A DNA stretch of 64,000 nucleotides from an uncultured Flavobacteriales bacterium (GCA_905479105.1 CAJQLE010000001.1:62001-126000); one strand, 5' to 3'; shown: positions 26,294 to 36,508, counted from the first letter of the stretch. Notes: generated from the sequence alone by a model not told the origin. Program-made: numbers and translations.

Positions 26294-27606
26294 ATATAGC
26301 TGTAGTAGGAACGGGTTATGTTGGGTTAGTTACTGGAACATGTCTTGCCGAAACCGGAAACCATGTCGTTTGCGTTGATATTGACGAAGAGAAAGTTCAT
26401 AAAATGAAGAATGGCGTTATTCCAATTTATGAACCTCATTTAGACAATCTATTTGAAAGAAACATTAAGCAAAAACGTCTAGAATTCACTACCAATCTCG
26501 AAGACGCAGTAAAGCATACCAACGTAATTTTCTTGGCTCTTCCAACCCCTCCAGGTGCTGATGGTTCAGCTGACTTACAGTACATTCTGAAGGTTGCTGA
26601 CGATCTTGGTAAAATCCTTTCTGAATATTCTATTATAATTGATAAGAGCACCGTTCCAGTAGGAACAGCCGATAAGGTTCATGCCGCCATAGCTGCCAAT
26701 TACAAAGGCGATTTTGATGTCGTCTCCAACCCTGAATTTTTAAGAGAAGGCTTCGCTGTTGATGATTTCATGAAGCCTGACCGAGTTGTCATCGGGACAG
26801 ATTCTTCTAGAGCTCAAGAGATATTAGAAGAGCTATTTAAGCCCTTCGTTAGACAAGGGAATCCTATAATTTTCATGGATGAGAAATCAGCTGAAATGAC
26901 CAAGTATGCTGCAAATGCGTTCTTGGCTACTAAGATTTCCTTCATGAATGAAATTGCTAATCTCTGTGAGATTATTGGAGCTGATGTGGATAAAGTTCGA
27001 GTTGGGATTGGCTCAGACTCTAGAATTGGTAATCGCTTCCTTTTCCCGGGAATTGGCTATGGCGGAAGTTGCTTTCCAAAAGACGTTCAAGCAATTGTAA
27101 AAACGGCACAAGACAATAATTACAACTTAGAAATCTTAGAATCAGTAATGAAAGTGAACGAGTCGCAAAAGACGATTTTACTTCCTTCAATTCTAAATGC
27201 ATACAATGGAGATCTTAAAGGAAAGCATTTTGCTATTTGGGGCTTAGCATTTAAGCCCGATACTGATGACATTCGCGAAGCACCTGCGTTATACATTATT
27301 GACAAACTCATTGAACAAGGAGCTACCGTAAAGGCCTATGACCCTGAGGCCATGAGCAACGTAAGAAAGCAAATAGAGGATAAAATTGACTATGCCTTGA
27401 ATGAATATGATGCATTGGACAACGCAGACGCACTTATCATTTGCACAGAATGGTCTGTTTTCAGAACACCAGATTTCAAAGAGTTAGATTCTAGGCTGAA
27501 ATCAAAGACTATTTTTGACGGAAGGAATCTCTATGAAGTCAAAAAGATGCGAGAAAGAGGCTATTTCTACAGAAGCATCGGAAGAGAAACTGTAAATAAT
27601 AAATAA
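26290..27606 (+). CDS. ugd: UDP-glucose 6-dehydrogenase
   Basis: The 438-residue protein has the NAD-binding GTGYVG (7-12) and the catalytic cysteine C261 in GYGGSCFPKD, as in UDP-glucose dehydrogenases. DKSTVPVGTA and NPEFLREG are further family motifs. It oxidises UDP-glucose twice to UDP-glucuronate, the substrate for the next enzyme in the operon (Uxs-like). Overlap of 4 bases with the upstream gene and a stop joined directly to the next GTG start show tight operon organisation. The catalytic Cys context (GGSCFPKD) separates it from the TviB-like dehydrogenase at 29171 (GGHCIGVD). Confidence 0.92.
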   Translation: MNIAVVGTGYVGLVTGTCLAETGNHVVCVDIDEEKVHKMKNGVIPIYEPHLDNLFERNIKQKRLEFTTNLEDAVKHTNVIFLALPTPPGADGSADLQYILKVADDLGKILSEYSIIIDKSTVPVGTADKVHAAIAANYKGDFDVVSNPEFLREGFAVDDFMKPDRVVIGTDSSRAQEILEELFKPFVRQGNPIIFMDEKSAEMTKYAANAFLATKISFMNEIANLCEIIGADVDKVRVGIGSDSRIGNRFLFPGIGYGGSCFPKDVQAIVKTAQDNNYNLEILESVMKVNESQKTILLPSILNAYNGDLKGKHFAIWGLAFKPDTDDIREAPALYIIDKLIEQGATVKAYDPEAMSNVRKQIEDKIDYALNEYDALDNADALIICTEWSVFRTPDFKELDSRLKSKTIFDGRNLYEVKKMRERGYFYRSIGRETVNNK

Positions 27607-28590
27607 GTGAAAAGCGTATTAATAACTGGTGCAGCTGGATTCTTAGGATCTCATCTTTGTGATAGATTTATTCATGAGGGTTATCGCGTTGTTGGCATGG
27701 ACAATCTGATCACAGGTGATCTTAAAAATATTGAGCACTTATTCGCGAACGAACACTTTTCATTTTATAATCATGATGTGAGTTCGTTTATTCATGTTCC
27801 GGGCAAGCTTGACTATATTTTACATTTCGCATCACCTGCTAGTCCAATAGATTACTTAAAAATTCCGATACAAACACTCAAGGTTAGTTCATTAGGAACT
27901 CATAACCTTCTTGGCTTAGCACGTGCCAAGAATGCTAGGATTTTAGTAGCCTCCACTTCCGAAGTTTACGGAAACCCCCTAGAACATCCACAGACAGAAG
28001 AATATTGGGGAAATGTCAATCCAGTTGGGCCAAGAGGAGTTTATGACGAGGCAAAACGATTTCAAGAAGCAATGACCATGGCTTATAACCGTATTCATAA
28101 CCTTGAAACTAGAATTGTGCGGATTTTCAATACATATGGTCCTCGCATGAGACTAAATGATGGCCGAGTTCTCCCAGCGTTTATTGGACAAGCGCTTAGA
28201 GGGGAAGACTTAACAATATTTGGAGATGGCAGTCAAACGCGTTCTTTCTGTTTTATGGATGACCTTGTTGAAGGCATCTATCGACTGCTACTAAGCGACT
28301 ATTCACTTCCAATGAACATTGGAAATCCAGATGAAATTTCAATTAAAGATTTTGCTGAAGAGATCATTAATTTGACCGGAACAAGTCAAAAAATTGTTTT
28401 CAAGGAATTACCTGAAGGTGATCCTGAGAAAAGAAGACCCGATATTTCTAAAGCCAAAGAAATTTTAGGATGGGAGCCGAAAATTCATCGAAGTGAAGGA
28501 CTTAAAATAACTTACGACTACTTCAAACAGCTCTCTCAAGAAGAATTGCATAAAAACGAACACAAGAATTTCGATGCCTACTTCAGATAG
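27607..28590 (+). CDS. uxs: UDP-glucuronate decarboxylase (UDP-xylose synthase) family epimerase
   Basis: This extended SDR (327 residues) has GAAGFLG (8-14) and the YDEAK catalytic pair Y146/K150. [11 protein letters not shown] and [17 protein letters not shown] are characteristic of UDP-glucuronate decarboxylase, which turns UDP-glucuronate into UDP-xylose. The substrate is supplied by ugd immediately upstream. The start is GTG directly after the ugd stop. The last 17 bases overlap the next gene. A more general UDP-sugar epimerase role cannot be excluded, but the motifs and gene order favour Uxs. Confidence 0.87.
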   Translation: MKSVLITGAAGFLGSHLCDRFIHEGYRVVGMDNLITGDLKNIEHLFANEHFSFYNHDVSSFIHVPGKLDYILHFASPASPIDYLKIPIQTLKVSSLGTHNLLGLARAKNARILVASTSEVYGNPLEHPQTEEYWGNVNPVGPRGVYDEAKRFQEAMTMAYNRIHNLETRIVRIFNTYGPRMRLNDGRVLPAFIGQALRGEDLTIFGDGSQTRSFCFMDDLVEGIYRLLLSDYSLPMNIGNPDEISIKDFAEEIINLTGTSQKIVFKELPEGDPEKRRPDISKAKEILGWEPKIHRSEGLKITYDYFKQLSQEELHKNEHKNFDAYFR

Positions 28591-29161
28591 TTTGAAATAC
28601 TTCGCCCACGCGTCTGCCTTTATAGATGAAGGATGCACAATTGGTTCTGGAACCAAAATATGGCACTTTAGTCACATAATGCCAAATTGTAACATCGGAG
28701 AAAATTGTAACATCGGCCAAAACTGTGTGATTTCACCTGAAGTAATTTTAGGCAATAATGTCAAAATTCAGAATAACGTTTCCGTATACACGGGAGTCAT
28801 ATGCGAAGATGACGTCTTCTTAGGTCCTAGCATGGTGTTTACCAATGTTGTAAATCCGAGGAGTGGCGTTAATCGCAGAGGTCAATACACAAAGACAATT
28901 GTAAAAAGGGGTGTCTCTATAGGTGCAAACGCAACAATAGTGTGTGGTCACGATATTGGTGAATATGCCTTTATTGGAGCAGGTGCAGTTGTAACAAAAG
29001 AAATTCCAGCATATGCTCTTGTTGTCGGAAATCCAGCAAAACAAATGGGTTGGATAAGCGAATACGGACATCGACTAAATTTTAATTCAGATGGCACAGC
29101 AACATGCACAGAATCATCATCAACATATAGACTTGAAAACGGAAAGGTCTCTAAACTGTAA
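28574..29161 (+). CDS. UDP-sugar N-acetyltransferase, WbpD-like (left-handed beta-helix)
   Basis: The 195-residue protein is made of hexapeptide repeats (about residues 15-150: [61 protein letters not shown]), a trimeric left-handed beta-helix. The C-terminal [10 protein letters not shown] and cysteine-containing tail match WbpD, which N-acetylates UDP-2-acetamido-3-amino-2,3-dideoxy-glucuronate. This agrees with the WbpE-like aminotransferase that opens the operon. It starts within the end of uxs (17-base overlap). The next gene starts 9 bases later. Confidence 0.86.
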   Translation: MPTSDSLKYFAHASAFIDEGCTIGSGTKIWHFSHIMPNCNIGENCNIGQNCVISPEVILGNNVKIQNNVSVYTGVICEDDVFLGPSMVFTNVVNPRSGVNRRGQYTKTIVKRGVSIGANATIVCGHDIGEYAFIGAGAVVTKEIPAYALVVGNPAKQMGWISEYGHRLNFNSDGTATCTESSSTYRLENGKVSKL

Positions 29162-29170
29162 TTATTGGAT

Positions 29171-30472
29171 ATGAGTAATTTATACGATCAAATTTTAAAA
29201 AAAGAAGCGAAAATCGGAATTATCGGTTTGGGTTATGTTGGACTTCCAATTGCCCTAGCATTCGCTAAAAAAGCATCAGTTGTTGGTTTCGACATCAACG
29301 CTGAGCGTGTTGAGTTAATGAAGAAAAATATTGACCCTAGTGCTGAATTAGAGTCCAGTGATTTTGAAAACAGTGACATCACCTTTACTGCTAATACAGA
29401 CGACTTAAAGGATGTGAAATTTTTCATCGTTGCTGTGCCAACGCCAATTGATGATTATAACAAACCAGATCTTAGACCACTTCTTGGAGCATCTAAAACT
29501 GTAGGCAGTGTGCTTAAAAAAGGGGATTACGTTGTCTTCGAATCAACCGTTTACCCAGGTTGCACAGAAGATGATTGTGTGCCAGTATTGGAAGAACATT
29601 CTGGGTTGACTTATATCAAGGACTTTAAAGTAGGCTATTCTCCTGAACGCATAAATCCAGGAGATAAAGAGCATACGATTACTAAGATTCTGAAAGTTGT
29701 TTCTGGATGTGATGAAGAATCATCAGAAATAATTGCAGATACATACAAAATCATCGTTGAACCAGGAGTGCATAAAGCCTCAAGTATTAAGGTTGCAGAA
29801 GCAGCTAAGATCATTGAGAACACGCAGCGCGATGTCAATATTGCTTTGATGAATGAATTATCCATCATTTTCAATAGAATTGGCATTAATACATACGAAG
29901 TGCTTGAAGCAGCTGGAACTAAATGGAATTTCCTAAAGTTTTCTCCAGGATTAGTTGGAGGCCACTGCATTGGAGTAGATCCTTATTACCTGACCTACAA
30001 GGCTGAAAAGCTAGGTTACCATGCTCGCATTATCAACTCAGGCCGTTTTGTGAATGACAGCATGGGTAATTACATAGCTAAAACTACCGTGAAGAAAATT
30101 CTTGCACAAGGAAAGAATGTAGCTGGAGCTAAAGTTTTAGTAATGGGCGCGACATTCAAAGAGAATGTAAGTGATATTAGAAACTCCAAGGTTGCTGATG
30201 TGGTTAAAGAATTGCGCTCCTTTATGGTAGATGTGGCTGTTGCCGATCCGCATGCCGATAGTGATGAACTTAAGCACGAATATGGTTTTAGCTTATCTGA
30301 TATCACAGCTAAAACGTATGATGCTATCATAGTGGCCGTTAACCATGATGATTACATGAAAATGGAAGAAGTAGATTTCAAAAACCTTATGGCTGATGAA
30401 AATGGAATCTTTGTTGATGTAAAAGGAGTTTTTAAATCAAAAGTAAAGTCCCTTCATTATTGGAGTTTATAA
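29171..30472 (+). CDS. UDP-N-acetyl-hexosamine 6-dehydrogenase (WbpA/TviB-like)
   Basis: The ATG at 29171 gives 433 residues; an in-frame TTG two codons earlier is not needed. The N-terminal GLGYVGLP is a NAD site. ESTVYPG, GYSPERINPGDKEH and the catalytic C266 in GGHCIGVDPYYL are features of the TviB/WbpA group, which oxidise UDP-GlcNAc or UDP-GalNAc to the uronic acid. With the WbpE- and WbpD-like enzymes it would supply the UDP-GlcNAcA needed for a 2,3-diacetamido-uronic acid. Substrate choice between GlcNAc and GalNAc is not decided. Confidence 0.87.
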   Translation: MSNLYDQILKKEAKIGIIGLGYVGLPIALAFAKKASVVGFDINAERVELMKKNIDPSAELESSDFENSDITFTANTDDLKDVKFFIVAVPTPIDDYNKPDLRPLLGASKTVGSVLKKGDYVVFESTVYPGCTEDDCVPVLEEHSGLTYIKDFKVGYSPERINPGDKEHTITKILKVVSGCDEESSEIIADTYKIIVEPGVHKASSIKVAEAAKIIENTQRDVNIALMNELSIIFNRIGINTYEVLEAAGTKWNFLKFSPGLVGGHCIGVDPYYLTYKAEKLGYHARIINSGRFVNDSMGNYIAKTTVKKILAQGKNVAGAKVLVMGATFKENVSDIRNSKVADVVKELRSFMVDVAVADPHADSDELKHEYGFSLSDITAKTYDAIIVAVNHDDYMKMEEVDFKNLMADENGIFVDVKGVFKSKVKSLHYWSL

Positions 30473-30484
30473 GACGGCCGGGAA

Positions 30485-31546
30485 ATGAGCTTTGAAAAAA
30501 GAATAGTTGTAACTGGAGGAGCAGGATTTATAGGATCTCATGTAGTGAGAAAACTTGTCTTGAACTATCCGAATTACCAAATCATCAACGTTGACGTTTT
30601 GACCTACGCAGGTAATCTTGAAAACTTAGTTGACATCGATCAGAAAGCAAACTACGTCTTTGAAAAAGTTGACATCTGCGATCAAGAAGGTATTTCTAAC
30701 GTTTTTGCGAAATATAATGTCAATGGCATTATCCACTTGGCTGCAGAATCACATGTTGATCGTTCGATTTCAGACCCTCTTGCCTTCATTCAAACGAATA
30801 TAGTTGGCACGGCAAACCTTCTTAACTGTGCAGTGGCCTTTTGGAGAAATGATTTCACGGATAAACGATTTTACCATGTCTCTACGGACGAAGTTTATGG
30901 TTCTCTAGGCGATGAAGGTTTTTTCTTAGAAAGCACTCCATATGATCCTAAAAGCCCTTACTCAGCATCCAAAGCAAGCTCCGACCATCTTGTTAGAGCG
31001 TTTGGACATACCTATGGACTTCCAATTGTCATATCGAACTGCAGTAATAATTATGGTCCAAATCAATTTCCTGAAAAATTAATCCCATTATTCATCAGCA
31101 ACATTGTTGCTAAAAAGGATCTTCCTGTGTATGGAAAAGGTGAAAATGTAAGGGACTGGCTTTACGTTGAAGATCACGCGGAAGCTATTGATCTTATCTA
31201 TCACAATGGTGAAAACCAAGAAACATACAACATTGGTGGTGAAAATGAATGGAGTAACATCAATTTGATCAAGTTGCTTTGTACCGAAATGGATTCCGTA
31301 CTAAACAGAGAGTCTGGTGAGAATGAAGAACTCATTTCTTACGTTAAAGACAGAGCAGGCCATGACTTTCGCTATGCTATTGATTGCTCTAAAATCAAAC
31401 ACGAATTAGGATGGTCTCCAAAAACAAGGTTTGAAGAAGGTCTTATTAAGACTATCAAATGGTATTTAAGCAACTCAGAGTGGGTAGAAAACATTAAATC
31501 TGGTGAATATCAAGCCTATTACAAGGCTCAATACGAAAGCCGCTAA
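30485..31546 (+). CDS. rfbB: dTDP-glucose 4,6-dehydratase
   Basis: The 353-residue extended SDR has GGAGFIGSH (11-19) and catalytic Y159/K163 in SPYSASKASSDH. HLAAESHVDRSI, the DEVYGSL segment and NNYGPNQFPEKLIPLFI define RmlB/RfbB, making dTDP-4-keto-6-deoxyglucose, the precursor of rhamnose and other deoxysugars. It is the last gene of the operon. The rmlA, rmlC and rmlD partners are not in the window, so the final sugar is unknown. An A+T-rich gap and a bidirectional terminator (31677-31704) follow. Confidence 0.93.
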   Translation: MSFEKRIVVTGGAGFIGSHVVRKLVLNYPNYQIINVDVLTYAGNLENLVDIDQKANYVFEKVDICDQEGISNVFAKYNVNGIIHLAAESHVDRSISDPLAFIQTNIVGTANLLNCAVAFWRNDFTDKRFYHVSTDEVYGSLGDEGFFLESTPYDPKSPYSASKASSDHLVRAFGHTYGLPIVISNCSNNYGPNQFPEKLIPLFISNIVAKKDLPVYGKGENVRDWLYVEDHAEAIDLIYHNGENQETYNIGGENEWSNINLIKLLCTEMDSVLNRESGENEELISYVKDRAGHDFRYAIDCSKIKHELGWSPKTRFEEGLIKTIKWYLSNSEWVENIKSGEYQAYYKAQYESR

Positions 31547-31676
31547 TTCTTCCCCAGTCAAGTTCATCTTCTCCTTTTAATTGCATCTTTTAAAATATTC
31601 GCAGATTATGCAATCTTTTGTTCAAAGCATTTGCAAAAAAGCAATTGGAATAAATAATAAAGTCAAATTTGACGCA

Positions 31677-31704
31677 TAAAAAAAGGGGCAAAGGCCCCTT
31701 TTCA
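31677..31704 (-). terminator. Bidirectional terminator between rfbB and gldN
   Basis: AAAAGGGGC, loop AAAG, GCCCCTTTT gives a 9-bp stem. On the minus strand a run of seven T follows, so it mainly ends the gldKLMN transcript; on the plus strand the T run is shorter. Confidence 0.85.
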
Positions 31705-31722
31705 AATTTCAATCTTTAAGTC

Positions 31723-32574
31723 TTAATAACTCCACAGGTCATGTTCCATATTGGTAATCTTAGACTTAATAGCTTCTGCTTCTATAAGAGCATTTAAACC
31801 CGTTTTGAACTGCCCAATACCTCGATCATAAACGTTAGACGTCTTGATAATAAAGCTACCAAACTGTCTTTTCCAAAAGATATCCTCATAGGTTCTTCTT
31901 TCTACGTCATTCCCCCTATTGAATACTTCAGACTTAACAAAAACATATCTGGCCTCAGGATAATAAATCCAAAACAATGGCTGTAAACCACGATAATCAC
32001 CAGCTTCATCCTGCTTGGCTTTCATAGGACAAATACCAATAATTCTTACATCCATTACCGATCTTTGGCGATCAAAGAACCACTCTTCTTTGATTTCATA
32101 CCACTTTACATCAGTACTTTTAACATCAATATTCACGATGATAGGCTCCATTTCTCCGGTCATCAAATTTTCAGTGTAACTAGTGTCTTTGCTTGATAAG
32201 AGATTTCGAACTTCGTCAGTTGTCATCCTCTTGGTAAACATATCGTCATCCCCTAGTGCTCCTGGATCGTATGCCGTTAAGGTGCCATCATTAAGAATAG
32301 CATCTTTAATCACATCAAAAAGTGATTTCCTGCCTTGAGCAGGCTTCTCTGGAAAATACATTGGATGATTGATCTTTTCACGCAAATCAACCCTACGCCA
32401 CACGCGCTGCAGCCACATTATATCTGCTTCTCTCAACGGGGCGTAAGAAATAACTTTTCTTTCAAGCGTGTGCTCGGGTCTATAGATGCCGTCAAGAACA
32501 TCCTGTGCCGAAACAACGTTTGATGAAAACAGTATAGCCGAAAAGGCAACTAAAGAAAAAATCAATCTTTTCAT
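31723..32574 (-). CDS. gldN: Type IX secretion / gliding protein GldN
   Basis: The 283-residue protein has a signal peptide (cleaved after VSAQ, about residue 24) and the GldN/PorN features: VWRRVDLREKINHP after residue 55, the EWFFDRQRSVMDVRI segment near 170 and the FWIYYPEARYVFV strand near 205. GldN is a periplasmic partner of GldK, forming the rings below the outer membrane in the type IX secretion machine. It is the last gene of the operon, 16 bases after gldM. F. johnsoniae encodes a second copy (gldO); none is here. Confidence 0.94.
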   Translation of the reverse strand: MKRLIFSLVAFSAILFSSNVVSAQDVLDGIYRPEHTLERKVISYAPLREADIMWLQRVWRRVDLREKINHPMYFPEKPAQGRKSLFDVIKDAILNDGTLTAYDPGALGDDDMFTKRMTTDEVRNLLSSKDTSYTENLMTGEMEPIIVNIDVKSTDVKWYEIKEEWFFDRQRSVMDVRIIGICPMKAKQDEAGDYRGLQPLFWIYYPEARYVFVKSEVFNRGNDVERRTYEDIFWKRQFGSFIIKTSNVYDRGIGQFKTGLNALIEAEAIKSKITNMEHDLWSY

Positions 32575-32590
32575 AACTTAAATTTTAAGC

Positions 32591-34237
32591 TTATATCACT
32601 TTTAAGGAAAGTGTACCAAGGTCTCTTTGAGTACCATCTGGCCCACGTGCCTTAATCTTCTCAAGGTAAATCTTTTGTCCAGACTTCATCGCAGCTCTAA
32701 TTTTCTTAGCATCCGATGACAAATAAGGACCTTTACATTCACTTTCAACAATTTTTCCTTTAATTGTTGCGGAGACAACATAACTAACAATTTCAAACCT
32801 TAAATCAAATTCAAAATTCTCCATTTTAGCTATAACTCCTGGGGCCGCTAAGAAATCCTTAAACTTTATATTATCAGTACCTATAGTCGCCCCACCAAAA
32901 TATGGCTTTGGATCTGGGACATTCTTTACACGGAACTCCTTTTTACCAAAATTCTGCTTCTTCCCATTGATTTCAGCACTCACTGAAACTTCACATGTCT
33001 GACCTTTTCCTGGCTTCACCATAAAGTTTCCATTGGAGCCACTCTTACCAGCGTTTGAGATCGAAATCTCCAGCTTATCAGTAGGAACTCCTGGAACTGA
33101 AACTTCTACAGGATTCTCAAGACCTCGATAAAATACATTCATCGCTGTAGGTGAAACAACCAAGGCTGGTTTTGCAACCGTGTAAGATTGCCTAGGGATC
33201 TTATAAGATCTATAAGTCCCATCTGGGCCTTTGATCTGTATAACTCCTCCCCATTCTTTAACCCCTTCTGAAGAGGCTGCCACTGCGTACCTAGCAGCAC
33301 CATTTACAACAGTTATGTTAGAACTATCCAAGTTATCAAAACTGTCATAAATGGGCAAATCATTCGTGTCGTTGAACTCACTAGCCAACCTCATTCGCGG
33401 AGGCTGTGTCGTGCTAAAAGCAGCAACAATTACGTCAGCTACGAAGCTATCCCCTTGAATTACATATGTAGATCGAGGGATAACCTTTGCGGCAAGCGTA
33501 TCGAATTTGAAGTCATCTGCACTAATATTTCGATACAAGGCTTTAATAATATCCGCCTCTGCATTTCTAATATCTGCCTGCATTTTAGTCAGATTCGTCA
33601 CAACTGCAGCCAAAGGAAGGTGGTAGAAATTTGCAGTAACCCATGTTTGAGGCACTCCATCTTCTTTTCCAAAATCACCCTCTGTTGCCAAGCCCAATGC
33701 CAAAGCATTTTTCTCTTCTTCGTCATTAAAAAGATAAAGCAATTCAGATTTGAAATTCTCAATTTTACTTTTTAATTCTAAAGCTGACCATTCGCCTTCC
33801 TTTGGTGCATGAGGGTCTGAACCCACTAACCAAAGAGTTGGTATATCATAGTTATCCTTGGAATCAACATTTCTTAAATTAAAAAGAGAATCATCCTCCA
33901 CCTCTTCAATAGATGAATTTCCTGCTGTAACAGCTATGAGATACTTTTTTAATTCTTCGATATGGAGATAAATCTCATCGGATAATCCTTTTGCTCTAAA
34001 AGCCTTATTGTAGAACTCCGCAACCTTCGCTGGGTCATTCGCTTTAGCTTTTTCAAATTGCGCATAAGTGAACTCATTCTTCGCCATGAAGTTTTCATTC
34101 GTAACCTGCAAACCTTCATTAATGATTACAAATGCATTAAGAATATCCTTTGATACGTTCATCGCCAGAAGAGCTGTGAGTACTAAATACATCATACCAA
34201 TCATCTTCTGCCTCGGGGTTTCTTTTCCACCACTCAT
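32591..34237 (-). CDS. gldM: Type IX secretion / gliding motor protein GldM
   Basis: The 548-residue protein begins GGKETPRQKM, has one transmembrane helix (about residues 12-32) and a long periplasmic part of beta-rich domains. Arginine R9 at the cytoplasmic edge of the helix is the residue known to pair with the GldL glutamate in the proton-driven motor. The N-terminal TM, the asparagine-rich coiled segment to about residue 230 and four periplasmic beta domains fit GldM/PorM. It sits between gldL and gldN as in all type IX systems. Role: transmit motor movement through the periplasm. Confidence 0.95.
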   Translation of the reverse strand: MSGGKETPRQKMIGMMYLVLTALLAMNVSKDILNAFVIINEGLQVTNENFMAKNEFTYAQFEKAKANDPAKVAEFYNKAFRAKGLSDEIYLHIEELKKYLIAVTAGNSSIEEVEDDSLFNLRNVDSKDNYDIPTLWLVGSDPHAPKEGEWSALELKSKIENFKSELLYLFNDEEEKNALALGLATEGDFGKEDGVPQTWVTANFYHLPLAAVVTNLTKMQADIRNAEADIIKALYRNISADDFKFDTLAAKVIPRSTYVIQGDSFVADVIVAAFSTTQPPRMRLASEFNDTNDLPIYDSFDNLDSSNITVVNGAARYAVAASSEGVKEWGGVIQIKGPDGTYRSYKIPRQSYTVAKPALVVSPTAMNVFYRGLENPVEVSVPGVPTDKLEISISNAGKSGSNGNFMVKPGKGQTCEVSVSAEINGKKQNFGKKEFRVKNVPDPKPYFGGATIGTDNIKFKDFLAAPGVIAKMENFEFDLRFEIVSYVVSATIKGKIVESECKGPYLSSDAKKIRAAMKSGQKIYLEKIKARGPDGTQRDLGTLSLKVI

Positions 34238-34279
34238 AGTTGCTTATACTTTTTTCGTTCTAGAAATTTGATAAACGGA

Positions 34280-35137
34280 TTATCCGTTGTTGTTTGAACC
34301 TCCAACATTCATGGCAGCAAGCATATTTCCATACACTCTATTCAGGGCAGTTAAATTATTTGAAAGCTCAGATATACTCTCTTTGTATCGCTTTGTATCC
34401 TCAACAGAAGACTGCAGGTTAGACATCAATTCTGTAATACCATTGTAGAATTGATTAGTCGACTCCATTTGTTCTTTACTTCCTTGAAGTTGTGCATCAT
34501 ATACACCACCTAGCTCTTGAAGCTTAGAAGTAACTGACCTTAAACTATCCGCATAATCATTGCCATCACCAGAAGACATGCTGATACTAGCTAAACTCTC
34601 AGACGCTTTTGAGTATGTCTGAGAAAGAGCAGTTACACTAGAAGCAGCACTTCTAACGCTATCAACATATTCAGACGTAGCAACAGACGCATCAGACATG
34701 TTACTCAACTTACCTGCATTATCAGAGAGAGAGCGAAGACCTACACCTAGACTTTCAATAAGCTCTGGACCAATTTTTGCTTCTTCGAGCATATTATCCA
34801 ATTGCTCAGTGATAGGTAACTCTTCCTTAGAATCCCTGTCTGAAGACTCTTCAATTGCCTCGTGATCTTCATCTTCATGCTCATCAGAATGAACAGCTAA
34901 TTCTGGGTAAACTAACTCCCATTTTGGCTCTTCATGCATTGGTTCAAACGCTGAGAAGAAAAATATAACCGCTTCTGTAGACAGACCTACAACTAATAAC
35001 GGACCTGAAAATGGCCAGTGCATAATTTTAAAAAGAGCTCCCACGATTACTACGGCTGCTCCTATTCCATAAAGCTTAGCCATGAAGTCCTTCCAACTTT
35101 TACTTCCGGGTCTGAATCCTTTAACTTCTTGAGACAT
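34280..35137 (-). CDS. gldL: Type IX secretion / gliding motor protein GldL
   Basis: GldL (285 residues) has two transmembrane helices near residues 22-40 and 45-64. The conserved membrane glutamate E55 (LSTEAVIFF) lies in the second, the position known to be needed for the proton motive force motor. After the membrane region comes an acidic stretch (about 80-110) and a long serine-rich coiled-coil cytoplasmic domain (SVTALSQTYSKASESLASIS). GldL and GldM form the inner-membrane rotary motor. The gap to gldM is 42 bases. Confidence 0.95.
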   Translation of the reverse strand: MSQEVKGFRPGSKSWKDFMAKLYGIGAAVVIVGALFKIMHWPFSGPLLVVGLSTEAVIFFFSAFEPMHEEPKWELVYPELAVHSDEHEDEDHEAIEESSDRDSKEELPITEQLDNMLEEAKIGPELIESLGVGLRSLSDNAGKLSNMSDASVATSEYVDSVRSAASSVTALSQTYSKASESLASISMSSGDGNDYADSLRSVTSKLQELGGVYDAQLQGSKEQMESTNQFYNGITELMSNLQSSVEDTKRYKESISELSNNLTALNRVYGNMLAAMNVGGSNNNG

Positions 35138-35182
35138 AATTGAATTTATTAGGTATTAATGATTAAGTTAAAATTATTAAGG

Positions 35183-36508
35183 TTATATATCATCTCCTTT
35201 GGCTCGGCCAAGGAATGTCATTACGTTTCTAAAACCGATATAGCTCTTCGCAGTATCCTGATATTCATAAGTTCTTGTTCCTGTTTGGAGGTAGTAACCA
35301 ATATCCTTCCAACTTCCACCTCTTAGAACTTTTCTCTTTAGAACGGGTGGATCATCGTCCTTAGCCTCATATACATAGTCCATGTTCAAGTCATGCGCAA
35401 AGTCAAATGATGACTCATCGAAGGCATTACTCGTCCATTCAGCAACATTCCCGGACATGCAATACAAACCATAATCGTTAGGCGAGTATGATGTAACAGG
35501 CACCGTATGGAATCCACCGTCATCTACATAATTACCTCTCATAGGCTTGAAATTAGCTAGAAAACAACCTCTTGTATTTCGAATGTAAGGACCACCCCAT
35601 GGATAAGGATCCAAATCCAGTCCACCTCGAGCAGCATACTCCCATTCAGATTCCGTTGGAAGTCTAAAATCTTGAACTACTCCGCCACCAATCTCTCTTA
35701 GGAAGCCATTTAATAATTCAGTTCTCCAAATTCCAAAAGCTCTTGCTTGTTTCCAAGTAACTCCAACAACCGGATAATCATCATATGCTGGATGACTAAA
35801 GTACATCTTGGTCATGGGCTCATTAAACGAGTAGGTAAAATCATGCACCCAACATAAAGTATCAGGATAAACATTAATAACATCACGCTTAATAAAGATC
35901 GAACGATCTGTCATACCTCGCTGTCTCAATGGCGCTCCAGGACCACCCTTTCTTGCCGCATCACGGTAATCAATCCAGAAATATTCATAATCCAATTTTC
36001 TAGAGTCAATCTCTCTTCTACCTCTGAAACGTTCAAATTCAGGATAATACATCACTTCAAGAGCCTCCCTCTGGTCTGGATCCGCCCAATCAATTCTAGA
36101 ATTCCAATTAATATGAGGCGGGTCTATATCCTCATCATATGAGTTTATAGTAAAAAGATACTCTTCTTCATCAATCTCTTCACCAAGTATTCTTCTAGCA
36201 ATACTGTCTCTTACCCAAAACACAAATTGACGGTATTCGTTATTTGTGATTTCAGTTTCATCCATGTAAAATGCCTGAACAGAAACTGTTTTCGATTTTG
36301 CTGTAGAAGCATATGGAACATCCTGATCGCTTGGTCCCATATTATATGAGCCCATAGGAAGATAGAGCATGCCGTATGGATCTGGCTGATACCATGCAAT
36401 CCTATTTTGAACGCCTATCAGCTGTCCATTCCCAGAGCTGCCGCAACTGCTCAGGAAAATCGGCAATGCTGCTAGCACTACCATTGCGTATTTGAGCGAG
36501 TTTTTCAT
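35183..36508 (-). CDS. gldK: Type IX secretion / gliding lipoprotein GldK
   Basis: GldK (441 residues) starts with a lipoprotein signal, lipobox FLSSC with lipidated C22. The body is a formylglycine-generating-enzyme (FGE/sulfatase-modifying) fold: MGPSDQD, YMDETEITNNEYRQFV, RLPTESEWEYAARGG, CMSGNVAEWTS, VLRGGSWKD and GFRNVM. Catalytic cysteines of true FGE are not evident, as expected for a structural GldK. It forms the outer-membrane-side ring with GldN. An AAAGGAG stretch precedes the ATG, one of the few Shine-Dalgarno-like sites in the window. Confidence 0.95.
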   Translation of the reverse strand: MKNSLKYAMVVLAALPIFLSSCGSSGNGQLIGVQNRIAWYQPDPYGMLYLPMGSYNMGPSDQDVPYASTAKSKTVSVQAFYMDETEITNNEYRQFVFWVRDSIARRILGEEIDEEEYLFTINSYDEDIDPPHINWNSRIDWADPDQREALEVMYYPEFERFRGRREIDSRKLDYEYFWIDYRDAARKGGPGAPLRQRGMTDRSIFIKRDVINVYPDTLCWVHDFTYSFNEPMTKMYFSHPAYDDYPVVGVTWKQARAFGIWRTELLNGFLREIGGGVVQDFRLPTESEWEYAARGGLDLDPYPWGGPYIRNTRGCFLANFKPMRGNYVDDGGFHTVPVTSYSPNDYGLYCMSGNVAEWTSNAFDESSFDFAHDLNMDYVYEAKDDDPPVLKRKVLRGGSWKDIGYYLQTGTRTYEYQDTAKSYIGFRNVMTFLGRAKGDDI

